A DNA stretch of 64,000 nt from Galdieria yellowstonensis (taxonomy: Eukaryota; Rhodophyta; Bangiophyceae; Galdieriales; Galdieriaceae), in NCBI GenBank assembly GCA_026122205.1, contig JANCYU010000042.1:1-64000 (forward strand), given 5' to 3'. A program made the translations under genes and the position numbers. Of this stretch, positions 12,116 through 22,532 are shown piece by piece (the stretch's first letter is position 1; each line of letters opens with the position of its first letter). The notes under the pieces were generated by a model, which had not been told where the DNA came from, did no database searches, and saw nothing but the letters and a program-made list of their open reading frames with translations.

Positions 12116-14584
12116 TTGGTTGGCAACGTGGGCCCATCGATTGCCACGTCTCTTCTTGTTGTTGTCCGCCATTTCATTTTTTTTTCCTTGAAAGGCGGCG
12201 GACAATCCAATCTGGAATTGAATTCATCGTTTGGTTGTTGCGAGTTGGTGGCTGTGATGGTGTGCAGTTGCTTGGGTTTGTCTTTTCACGTAACATATGC
12301 TTTTCAGAGCACCGTTGGTTGGAAGTTTGAAGCAAAGTTCAGTTGCCAACCAAGAAGTTCTTTCAGGGGTGGAAGGGTTCTGCGTGTTCGCCCTCTTTTC
12401 TTCCGAAGGAGCGCCCTTTACCAGCGCAAGCATATTCGATGTTGTGAGCTTGTTGTTTCAGTACAAAGCGACAAGAGTCCAGAAGATGAGGGTTTGGTTA
12501 GTTTTCACTGGACAGAGATTTTTGTTCCCGACAGTAAGAAAATCGATGAGAAGTTCAGAAATGTGTTTCTGAACGATTTGCCCGACCTAAGGGCAGATTG
12601 TTCGAAAACTGAAATTTCTGCGTTACTTGGAAAAACAATTAAGGTCGGGAACGAAGAACTGTCTACGAGGGACGCATCACTGAATGTCGCCTCTTCACTT
12701 TTGTTACCCAAGAAGTTCGCGAGGAGCTTTCCTTTGAAGAGTTCTGGCAGTAGAATTTCTAGGGTTTTCTTGAGGGAGGACTTTATAAACCTGTGGAACG
12801 CACTTGTGGACGAGCAAGATACTGAAGAGTTGAGGATTTTATCCAGTGCCAGTGGGTTGGGCAAGAGTATATATCTTTATCTGATCGCTGTCTTTGCCCG
12901 ACACTTTGAAATCCCAGTGCAGTATATTGGAAACACGAGCGATCTGTTCGAAAATCTTCCTAACGAAGGGTCTATTGCCAGCAAGTTTGCAGCAATGCTG
13001 TTGTTCATGAATTTAAAGATTCTAGATAAACTTGGTCCTTTTTACCCTAGAGACCCTGGTTATGAACATCTCCGAGGCCTCCCTATGAAACATGTTATTT
13101 TTTATGCTCACCGAAGAGGCGATTTGTTGCTTTGTGGTGAACTTCGACGAAATTTCATGTTAATGGAACCAAGAAACTTACTGATCATAGATGAACACAA
13201 TGCTTTTTGGCGGAAATTTGGCAGTGATACTAAGACGTGGTTGCCTTTCTTTAAGCTTTACGCTCGTCCAGTAGCACATGCTACCGTAAGTACATGCTCT
13301 TCCTTCCTTCTGATCATTAACTGGGGATAGTGGGAGTGTAAGTTTGTTATCGCAGGTTCGCAACATCACGAGTTTGAAAGCATGCTGCCAAGCGGGTATA
13401 GAAACTCTACGAGGTATATTGAACCGTTGAGTAAAGAAGAATTTAAAATATGGCAAGCACTGGACGATTATCCTGAAACATTTAGAGATAATGAAAGCAC
13501 CGTTGTGGACCTTACGGGTCGTGTTCCAAGAACGATAGCGGAACTGATCGAACTGAGTCGCAGTTTTCGTAACTTCAGCTTTGAAGAATTGGTCGCATGG
13601 TTTACTAAAAACGCTTTTGGAGATATGAAGAAGAGACACGAAGCATATCTCGACTCATTGACGGAAAAACAGAAGAAAGCGTTTTATAACATGCTCTACG
13701 AGCTATTTCTTGGCAGGGAAACTCCAGCAATTACATTGTTTGATAGTGCCTATCGAGATCGAGGTCTGTTGCTAGAAATGAAGAATGGATCCGTATGCTT
13801 TTACAACAGCATAGCCCGTGACGTTCTTTTTGAATCTTTTTCAAACTATTATTTTACGAAAGAGCGTCTAGTCGAGGTATCCAACAAGTTTAAAGAGGCC
13901 CGACGGGAGGGTTTTAGTAGCGGAGAATATTTCGAAGAACTGTTTTTGCATTTATGTCAACAGTTTCGTCCAGATATCGAGATTTATTCACGAGCGGATT
14001 ATCGAACGATCCATCTAAAGTCCAACCTATGGCTAAGATTTGACGGGAAGGAGTTGATGCCGCCATGTTCCAATATCGAATTTAGCTGTTGGATAAGATT
14101 CGGGACACATTACCCCAGCTTAGATTACGCCTATGTAGATATGGCTGACGACGGTAATTGGATGTTGTACCTCATTCAAGTTTCTGTTTCATCTTTTCCA
14201 GCTCATAACATAGGCTCATCACAGTTGGAACGGTTGTTGGAGAAAACTGGTGGAACTGCTCAACTTGCCTCGTTACTAAATTCGTTCTTTGCTGAGGTTT
14301 TTGAAGTCTCGCCTGTGTATGATGCCAGGGAGAAGATAGTGAACTTTGAGGTGACAGACTCTCATGGCATATCTTTTCGAGACCGAATATCTATTTTGTA
14401 TGTGACTCCATTGACAAGAGAGGACGCGAAAGCTGACAGCGCTCCAGAATTTGTAGATTTTCTTACTTTTGACAACTTTCCTGGTTACATGAAGTCTTAT
14501 ATAGATGTAGGGCGAAACGTACGAAGCAGGCGCAGCTCACCAAGTCGACGTTCGGTCAAACGGACAGAATCTGAAGGGGCTTGA
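12116..14584 (+). CDS. Crinkler/RHS-type P-loop NTPase with C-terminal nuclease-like (REase-fold) domain
   Basis: Best model is join(12116..13289,13356..14584), about 800 residues. The first half carries a P-loop NTPase of the kind found in Crinkler and trypanosome RHS proteins: Walker A 'SGLGKS' at about residue 245, Walker B 'LLIIDEH' at about 357, and a sensor-like 'SSQHHEF' just across the intron. The second half ends with a restriction-endonuclease-like segment ('SLDYAYVD' then 'YLIQVSVSS', about residues 640-670), matching the D...QxS/T core of the nuclease domain usually fused to these ATPases. The intron has a GTACAT donor, chosen because the stronger-looking GTAAGT four bases upstream breaks the reading frame. 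The N-terminal 100 residues look unlike the rest and the start is uncertain. In other eukaryotes this family comprises secreted effectors or selfish-element-like proteins; the role here is unknown. A decayed copy follows directly downstream. Confidence 0.75.
12162..12205. repeat. short perfect inverted repeat
   Basis: TTGTCCGCC at 12162-12170 is matched by GGCGGACAA at 12197-12205, with a 26-nt T-rich loop. It lies just inside the proposed start of the NTPase-nuclease gene. It could be a regulatory hairpin, a sign that the real start is further downstream, or chance. Confidence 0.4.
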
Positions 14585-15159
14585 GAGTTGAATGTCGATG
14601 TATAGATGACCGCTAACGGTCACCACGGTCTGCATTCTTCTAAAGGACGAGCTCATTACGTGTATGAGTTGATCACATATTATATACATTGGAATAGACA
14701 GCCTTGCCATTGTTCCGTCGAAACCGAGTATTTAGCAATTCTTGATCCAAGCGAACGTTAAGTAAAGACTGCATACTAAATTGCTGTTTGTTGGATAAAG
14801 CAATGCGTTTGGAATCCACTATCCACTCATGCGTATGAAGGTCGACCAACAGCATTTCTTGACATTCTAATCTCTCCGCACCGAAAATTCATGATTTCTT
14901 CTTCATTATCGTTGTGTAACGAAATATTCCATATGGCACTAGTTTAACGAGTGCATCATATCTCATAAAGGAGTTTACTGTTTGATTATATCTTGCAAAG
15001 TTAAGTGGGGTATTTCGAGCTGCTACTCCTACTCACTCCTAGCGTACCTCTGTTTATATTGCATTTTCAACTGTTGAAGGATAGGTTTGATCCAACCACC
15101 TATATTGGAAACTTTTGTTGGTGATTCTTCTGCTTGTTCGTGACAGATTCGTATCTGAT
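14585..15159. other. spacer between the NTPase-nuclease gene and its decayed copy
   Basis: No ORF of interest and no recognisable RNA gene. It holds the 3' flank of the intact copy and the presumed 5' flank of the tandem duplicate. I could not detect obvious duplication of the flanks by eye. Confidence 0.4.
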
Positions 15160-16790
15160 ATATGCCACTGTTTCTAGCGAGGAAGGAGTCTGCGCTTTTC
15201 CTATGTGGTGGGAGAAGGTACTTGATTCAGGTACTATGCAAAATAGCCAACAAGCACGCCGACGTTTGGTTGGAAGATGTTCCCAACCTTTTGGTGCAAA
15301 GTTCAGAAACTAGAATTTTAGTTGTTGGGGGAAAAGAGAAGAGTTTGCAGCTGCCGACACATCACTGAAGGTTGCTGCTTCACTTTTGTTACCCAAGAAA
15401 TTGGTAAAGACTTTCTTTTGAAGAGTTCCAGCTGTAGAATATCAAGGGTTTTTTGTGACATGACTTGATAACACTCTGCAACGCACTGGTAGATGAGCAA
15501 TATACTGACGATTTGATTGTATTATCAGCTGCTGGTGGGTTAGGCAAGAGTATGTATCTTTATCCCGTCGCTGTGTTTGCTTGACACTTTCGAAACCCAC
15601 TGCAGTATTTTGCAAACACACGAGCGTCGCTTCAGGAAGAAACTGAGCTTAAACCTATAGCTTGTAAGTATGTAGCTATGTTAGTTTCTTTGAATTCAAG
15701 TATCTCGGACAGTTCAGCTCCTTTGTAGCCTGGGAGACCTGGCTGTGGTTCCTTGAGAGGCAAACAATAAAGCTTGTCACACATTATGCTCTTAAAAAGG
15801 GGCGATCTTGTAAACTTGGACGGAATTTCATGACGGCCATGAAATCTCATTATCGTAGATGAACAGCCGTCTTTGGCAATAGTTCAAAGATGACGTTAGT
15901 CCTTGCGGTCTAGTTCCATTAGTAGATGCTCGTCTGTTCCCCGAACATCAACTCTTGACAGAGATATTGCAAATTTGTTATCACAGGGTCGCAACATCAT
16001 GAATTCGAACGCAGGCTGCCTAATGAAGATGAACCTTCTATACAATATATTGAACCATTGAGTCGAAAGAATCTGCAATATGGGAAAATTGAAACGAGAA
16101 TTACGAATAAAATCTAAGAAGCAAGAAGGACGAGGTGGCAGAGTTGACCGATTTGTTGACACGCCTCATGGGATTGCTCGTCAACTTGGCCTAGATCTTT
16201 GACACTTCAACTTTTTTAGGAATTGACACAAATATTGAGAAGTAAGATTCATGTTCACATAAAATTGGGACACGCTTTGCATTGGTTCAAAGGCAGATTT
16301 TGTTAAGTGCTCTATAATATATATCTTGACATCGACAATCTGTGACAATACTTATGGAGATGATTAAGGGTCTTCAGATTACCCATGAAGAACAGATCTT
16401 TGCACGTTAACAACAGCGTCGCGCGTGATATTTACATTTTTTGGATACTTTTTCGAAGTTTTACTTTTCGGAAAATCATCAGTTGAACTATCCAAAAAAA
16501 GATTGAAGGAAGCGCGAATAAGGGGTACTGGTGAATGTGAATATTTCGAAGAGCTGTCTTTGGGTTCGTATTTTCGTTTTCGTCCAGATATCCAGCAGAT
16601 TTATTCAAAAGAGAACAATCAAACGTTCCATTTTCGACCCAATGTTTGGTTTCGGTTTGATGGGAAGTACTTTGAGAGACGTTTCTATTGAGTATAATCT
16701 TCAGCTGCTGGACAAAATTCCGCAGAAAATTTTATCCTCCACTAGATTATGCCAACGTCGATATGACTGACAGGAGTTGCAATGTGCCAA
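15160..16790 (+). pseudogene. decayed tandem copy of the Crinkler/RHS-type NTPase-nuclease
   Basis: Segments in all three frames match the intact upstream gene in the same order. A 'DVPNLL' block near 15275 matches 'DLPDLR' there. 'AAGGLGKSMYLYP' near 15530 matches Walker A. 'GSQHHEFE' follows near 15990, and the 'ARIRGTGECEYFEEL' and 'FRPDIQQIYS' blocks lie near 16510-16600, running into 'PNVWFRFDG' at about 16640. A TGA interrupts the helix after Walker A and several indels shift the frame, so no long product is possible. Nucleotide similarity remains high locally (compare 15375-15410 with 12680-12720), so the duplication is moderately recent. Confidence 0.85.
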
Positions 16791-17158
16791 GTAGAGCCCT
16801 GTCCATGACTGCTGGCGCTGAGGCCATCCTCCTTCACTCTTTCGGGTGATGTTGAAGAAATACTCCAACTGGGGTGTTTTCATGGCTGTGAACAGAAAAT
16901 GAATAGAACTAGAGCTTGGAATTCTTATTGGAATGCACAAGTCAAATGAACTAGCACAGTTTCCATGCGAATGAGGAAAGATTCTAGTTGTGTATCCAAT
17001 GTGGACAGTAAGGCTCTATACCAGAAAACATGGATATCTCTAAAGTCTGGAATTCACAGTTTGCTACGCCTGGAAAGAGCCAAGTCATTGATTGGCTCTG
17101 CCAAGGGTCGGTGGATGTTGGCTCTAAGCTCTTTCTTTAAGGTTGGGATATTGTAGAA
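16791..17158. other. spacer between the pseudogene and PEX6
   Basis: Contains only a 63-codon ORF (16965-17156) with no recognisable feature. It may include the last unrecognisable part of the pseudogene and must contain the PEX6 promoter. No distinct regulatory element could be identified. Confidence 0.4.
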
Positions 17159-20034
17159 ATGCTTCCAATAGGGCGTTTAAATGGCGTTGTGGGGAAGCGT
17201 AAAATGCAGACGATGGATATCGTTTGTCCCTGTTCGTTCATTATAAAGAAACCTTTCAAGTCTAGGGATAGTATCGGTACCACAAAATGGTTTCCTTTAG
17301 CAAAAATACCATTCTTAGCATATAGACACGTTAAAAGAAATCAACCTAGTTTGTCAAATGTCCGAAATTTGGTGTTCCTTTCGGTACATATCCTCCGTGA
17401 GTTACAGGTTGCTTCAGGAAGCTGGGTTTTGGTTTGGAAAAGAAGTGAGAAAGGTGTTGAACCTTTGCACTACGCGAAAATATTTGCGACAGAACTTGTA
17501 TTTGAAAGCACACTTTCAGAGGCCACACCTTTGGACAACGTGAAGCAGCTTGCCTGGATTTCTCCCAACTTATTTTACTTATCTTATGGTGCAAACTTGA
17601 TATCTATAGAAAGTATACAGAGAAGAAAACCTTGCGAAGCAACTGAATTCTTTCCTTTTCAATTGCGTGGTTTGAGAGTGCCTACAGCGTCAGAGCTATA
17701 TGTTGCAAGAGTGAAGGATGGCAAACCTTTACAAGAGTGGGAAGATTGCTTTGTCAGCCATTGCTTAAAAAAGTACTTTAACAGGCCGAAATTGTTGAAG
17801 TTAGGAGAAGTATTTGCTATTTTTACTACTCACGATTTGTTGATGGAGTGGTTGCAGCATTTGTATGGTCTCGAAAAGGTTCCTCCTTTCAAATTGATTG
17901 ATTTTGAACAGTACTACCTGATAGATAGCGGAAAGAAAATTTTCTTCTTTAGAGTTGAAAAGCTGTTGTCGACAGGTTTTGTTGTTTCTGAAGACGAACC
18001 CGCAGTTGTAGACCCGACAGTGACAAAAGTTTCTCAACTTTCAGGAATTTGTTCAATGTTACCATTTGATATATACTTGTTTGAACTTCAAGAATATCAC
18101 CTCACGGAAAATGTCGAAATATTGTCGAAGCATTCCTCTTTTAGTAATCCAGAACAATTTGACAGTTTGAAGACTATGCTGGAAAATTATTTTTCTAAAA
18201 GAATGTCCACGAATTTAGGTTGTAAGTCATTTAGTTGTAGTGTTTTGCTTCATGGTCCGAACAGTGTGGAGAAATATTCTTTCGTTCACGATGTTTGTTA
18301 CAGTTTGGGACTGCCAGTTTTTGATATAGACTGTCTGCGTTTTTTTGCAACTCTCGATAATCAGCAGGACAGTGTCTCGCATGTGGAGTTTCTCAGCTTA
18401 TTACGTGAAAGATATTTGGAGTTTCAACCTTGTGTTCTACTACTTCGAAACCTTGAAGTGCTTGATAGTGGGTCTTCAAGTACAAATACAAATTCTGCAA
18501 GGGTCAATTGGAAGACAAGATTATTTGCTCATTTGGAAGCATTGTTGAATGATCGTGGACAGGAATATGCCTTGAGAGATTTAAACTCACAGAGGTAGAT
18601 ATCTGTTCGAATAGAATCAGAAAAAAGTTTCATGACTTATTTTATGCTTGTAGTATTATATTCGGGACGTGTGAAAGAGCAGACGACTTGAATCCTCAAC
18701 TACGGGCTTTATTTTTGTACGAAGTTGAAGTATGAGTGTATATGTTTTATTCACTTTCTTTGACTAAAAGACCATTTAGGTGTCATTGCCAAATGAAGAT
18801 ATACGTAAACAATATCTGCAGGTTCTTTTGCGAGAGGTCCCAAAGGTTGGGAGGAATTCGACTGAACTTGCAGTTAAATATGGGAAAACGTTGCGTTCAT
18901 ATTCGGACAAATTGCTTTATTTTTGGAGTTGTCATGTTATGTTAAATTGCTTGAAGAGCTTTGGAATCGAAAGCCCTGATAGGAATGTTGCTGAGGAGGC
19001 CATGTCGAATGCAACGAAGAAGATGGAAGAGCGAACGAATATGTCTGTCGTAAAATCCAGTTTAAGAGTGCCTAAAGTCACTTGGGAAGATATTGGTGGT
19101 TTATCCAACGTTCGAGAAATTGTTATGGAGAGCATTCAGTTGCCACTTGTGCATCCAGAATTGTATGAAAATTTGTCACAAGTTAAACGTCGCTCTGGTT
19201 TGCTTTTTTATGGACCACCTGGCACAGGGAAGACTCTCCTTGCGAAAGCTATTGCGAATGAATGTGGCTGTAGTTTTTTAAGTGTAAAGGGACCTGAGCT
19301 TATGAATATGTATGTTGGTGAAAGTGAAAGGAACATAAGAGACATATTTTCAAAGGCTAGAGAGGCAGCCCCTTGTGTAATCTTCTTTGATGAGCTTGAT
19401 AGTTTAGCACCAATGCGAGGGCAGAGTTCTGATGGAGGCGGTGTAATGGATAGAGTGGTCAGTCAACTTTTGACAGAAATGGATGACTTGCATTCCAATA
19501 ATAAGACGACAAAGCAGAAGGTCAGTTTCTTTTAATTTTTTTGACGTTATTCACTTAAAAGTCATCTAGTCGCCATCTTCATTTGGTGTCATTATAGTTG
19601 GTGCGACGAATCGCCCTGATTTGTTAGATTCTGCGCTATTGAGACCGGGTAGATTTGATAAGCTTGTTTATATTGGATCTCCTGAGACGAAGGAAGCTCG
19701 TTTCGAAGTTCTGCGTGCCTTGACTCGGAATTTTGTCTTGTCTGAAGATGTCGATTTGATGACCTTGGCAAGCTCTTGTCCGAAGATTGTTAGTGGGGCA
19801 GATTTGTACGGACTTTGTGCTGATGCGTGGCTATTTGCGGCAAAGAGAGCCATTCGCATACATGAACAACGTCTAGAACATCACCAGTCCTCTTCATTCA
19901 GTGAAGAAACTCTTCAAGTCGTCGTTTGCCAACAGGACTTTTTGGATGCCAACTCCCGTCTCGTTCCATCGCTCTCCGAGGAAATGCTTCGTCACTATAA
20001 GCTACTCGTAAAACGTTTTTCATCGACGGAATGA
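17159..20034 (+). CDS. PEX6: peroxisome biogenesis AAA ATPase PEX6
   Basis: Model join(17159..18594,18654..18729,18780..19520,19570..20034), all phases consistent, 905 residues. The C-terminal D2 AAA module is canonical: 'WEDIGGL', Walker A 'GPPGTGKT', the 'FLSVKGPELMNMYVGESE' signature typical of PEX6/PEX1, Walker B 'VIFFDELD' and second-region-of-homology residues 'GATNRPDLLD'. The D1 module is present (near 18250) but its P-loop reads 'GPNSVEK' and lacks the GK[ST] core. PEX6 works with PEX1 as a hexameric unfoldase that recycles the import receptor PEX5 from the peroxisomal membrane. Introns are 59, 50 and 49 nt. The exon 3-4 join uses a GTCAGT donor and a CTAG acceptor at 19569, which gives the expected 'VIIVGATNRPD'. 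The family call is secure. Confidence 0.93.
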
Positions 20035-20117
20035 TCGGAATTATTTTTGGAATCGACTCAAGTGTGTTTTCTACATTGCAATGTATAGTCTTTATAGGTC
20101 ACATACATGGAGAGCGC

Positions 20118-20365
20118 ATGTATAAGGCGATTGCGAAGTTCAAAATGGCAACGATGACAAGACGAACCGACGGGAGAATTGCCGTCGTTGTGTGCGATGG
20201 AGTTGTGTACTCGTCGAAAGGTAAAGTATGTATTTTTCTTTTCACCTCTTGATAGCAAGTGATGAATGGGTATTGGTCCGTGTTTATGAACGAACAAGAG
20301 TTCTTGAACAGAACAAGTCCCCATTTTCTGATGTGATGTATCATACTTCTTCAGTTACTAACTAG
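20118..20365 (+). CDS. small hypothetical protein, two exons
   Basis: Model join(20118..20220,20256..20365), 70 residues, with a 35-nt GTAAAG...TAG intron. The joined product starts 'MYKAIAKFKMATMTRRTDG', continues 'IAVVVCDGVVYSSKASDEWV' and ends '...SSVTN'. It has alternating hydrophobic and charged stretches resembling beta strands, as in a small folded protein, but I do not recognise the family. It lies 83 bp after PEX6 on the same strand and converges on COX6B. An intron of 35 nt is short but the neighbouring MBOAT gene has one of 36. An ORF on the opposite strand (20058-20324) is an alternative, and a purely non-coding stretch cannot be excluded. Confidence 0.4.
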
Positions 20366-20538
20366 TTCTTGTGTAACTACTGTAGATATTTTTGGACTTT
20401 GCCGTCGAATAAAAAGAGAAATAACCTTTGCGAACATAAAATCTACCACATAAAACTTTATTGAACAAAAAAAGCCATACGGACAATACCGACAACAGGT
20501 CAGTTAAACTCCAAAAGGGCCCACGTGGAACAGTACAA

Positions 20539-20841
20539 CTACACGGGACCAGGAAAGGTACCGTTGGCACGCTGTTCGTCCCAGTTTTCTACCTAGAAAT
20601 CACTTAAGTATAAGCCGTTGGAAAAACACTTACGAACCCATTCCATAGGACACAGTGACTTGTACCATCGCTTAAACTTTTGACACTCGCTGTCCTCTTC
20701 ACCTTTTTGTTTCACACAAGCGTGATACTCGATGTATCTCGACCAACAGTGCTTGGCTTGGTTAGTAGTTTGGAAGCGAGGATCATGAGGTGCAGTCTCT
20801 AACTTGATCTCCACGCCTTCGTTGTCTGACTCTTCCGACAT
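20539..20841 (-). CDS. COX6B: cytochrome c oxidase subunit VIb
   Basis: Model complement(join(20539..20588,20634..20841)), 85 residues, the usual size of the core protein. It contains the twin Cys motif that defines the family: C-x9-C ('CWSRYIEYHAC') followed by C-x10-C ('CQKFKRWYKSLC'). After the 45-nt intron comes the conserved C-terminal 'WVQNWDEQRANGTFPG'. The acceptor was set at the second of two adjacent AGs because only that one restores the conserved ending. The protein sits on the intermembrane-space side of complex IV and is imported through the MIA40 disulfide relay. It starts next to and diverges from the Rab GDI gene. Confidence 0.93.
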
Positions 20842-20914
20842 AGCTCTTTATGCAACAGCCAACGCTTCTACAAATGCCCAAAACCCAATTGCAAACAAAG
20901 TGCACAAGAGAGAA

Positions 20915-22488
20915 ATGAATTCCGCTGCCGAAACAAAAAGTTTAGAAACGGACTTTTCGAGTATTTCGATGGAAGAGAAACCAACAAGTAAGCCACTTGC
21001 TGATGGAAACTATGATGTCGTTGTTCTTGGAACCGGTCTCACAGAATGTATTCTATCTGGTATATTGTCAGTAAGTGGGTACAAGGTTCTTCACATGGAC
21101 CGTAATAGCTATTACGGTGGGGCGTGTGCAAGCTTAAACCTTAAGCAGTTGTATGAGAAATTGAAAAGCGGAAGTGAGCCTGATACTTCCAAACTCGGAC
21201 CATCAAGAGACTATAATGTCGACTTGATTCCCAAGTTTATTCTTTCAAGTGGAAACTTGGTTCGTATTTTGGCTGCAACACAAGTAACGAAATATCTTGA
21301 GTTTAAGTTGGTTGATGGAAGTTTTGTAGTGCATGGAGGGAAGCCACATAAGGTTCCTGTCACTCCAAGAGAAGCAATGACTTCTGGACTTATGAGCTTA
21401 TTAGAAAAGAATCGTTGCAGACAGTTCTTTGGTTATGTGCAAGATGTGAATCCAGAAGATCCTAAAACTTTTGGTAGCCTGGACTTGAAGAACAATAATA
21501 TGCGTCAGGTTTTTGAATACTTTGGATTGAAACAAGACACGGTCGATTTTATTGGACATGCTTTAGCTCTTTACAAGGACGATGCATACTTGGAGCTTCC
21601 TGCTTTACGCACTATCGAGAAAATACAACTATACGCCAATAGTTTGGCGCGTTATGGCCGTTCTCCATATATTTACCCACTTTATGGGTTGGGAGAGTTG
21701 CCTCAGGCTTTTGCAAGATTAAGTGCCGTACATGGAGGTTGGTTGCTACGCGCGGTTTGTTGAAGAAGATTGACAAAACTATTGTTAGGAACGTATATGT
21801 TAAATCGTGGAGTTGATAAAGTTGACTACAATCCTGAAAACAAAGTTTGTGGAGTTTATTCAGGTGGAGAATACGCGAGTTGTCGTTTTATTGTAGCAGA
21901 TCCGAGTTACTTTCCAGAAAAGACTAGACACGTTGGAAAGGTATTTATATTTCGTTTATTATGGTTGAAACGGAAACAATTTCGTTAAGGTCATTCGCTG
22001 TTATTGTATATTGAAAGAGGCACCTCCCCATACGAAGGATTCAACTTCTTGTCAAATTATTATTCCACATCGACAAGTGTCGCCTCCTCGTAGATCCGAT
22101 ATTTATGTCCTAGTATTATCTTATAATCATCGAGTATGTCCTGAGGGCTTTTATATTGCTTTGGTTTCAACGAGTGTGGAAACAAATCAACCTGAAGATG
22201 AGGTCACGCCTGGGATACAGCTGTTGGGCAACAGTGTTTTGGAAAAGTTCTACTCAGTAGATGATTTATATGAGCCCGTGGAATATGCGCATCAAGACAA
22301 TATTTTTATATCCAGGAGTTATGATGCAACGACACATTTTGAAAGCACGATGGATGACGTATTTGAGATTTATGAGAAGGTAGAGAAAGAGATTTTGTGC
22401 TTGTTTTATGTAATCTTACTTAACCTCAATCTAGATCTTCAGTAAACCTTTGGATGTATCTCATTTGAGTAGCACTGAAAGTAACTGA
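20915..22488 (+). CDS. GDI1: Rab GDP-dissociation inhibitor
   Basis: Model join(20915..21737,21789..21940,21990..22379,22435..22488), 472 residues. GDI/REP signatures: 'YDVVVLGTGLTECILSG' at the dinucleotide-fold N-terminus, 'MDRNSYYGG', and 'YPLYGLGELPQAFARLSAV' of the Rab-binding platform. Exon 4 ends '...SHLSSTESN'. GDI extracts GDP-bound prenylated Rabs from membranes and recycles them. The introns are 51, 49 and 55 nt; the first has a GTTGGT donor and the last a GTAGAG donor. The start is uncertain: in-frame ATGs exist at 20804 (which would overlap the divergent COX6B start), 20915 and 20969. The conserved fold begins soon after 20969. Confidence 0.93.
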
Positions 22489-22532
22489 AAATAAAACGAA
22501 AACACTTTTCGATTTTTTTTGGCAAACGGGAA

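Noticed and set aside
13286..13354. Intron with GTAAGT donor in the NTPase gene
   Set aside because: The exon then ends in phase 0 and the acceptor at 13355 gives the wrong frame with a loss of the GSQHHEF match; the donor four bases later restores it.
17346..17594. Minus-strand ORFs inside PEX6, GDI and other genes
   Set aside because: They mirror strongly conserved plus-strand coding sequence and have no features of their own.
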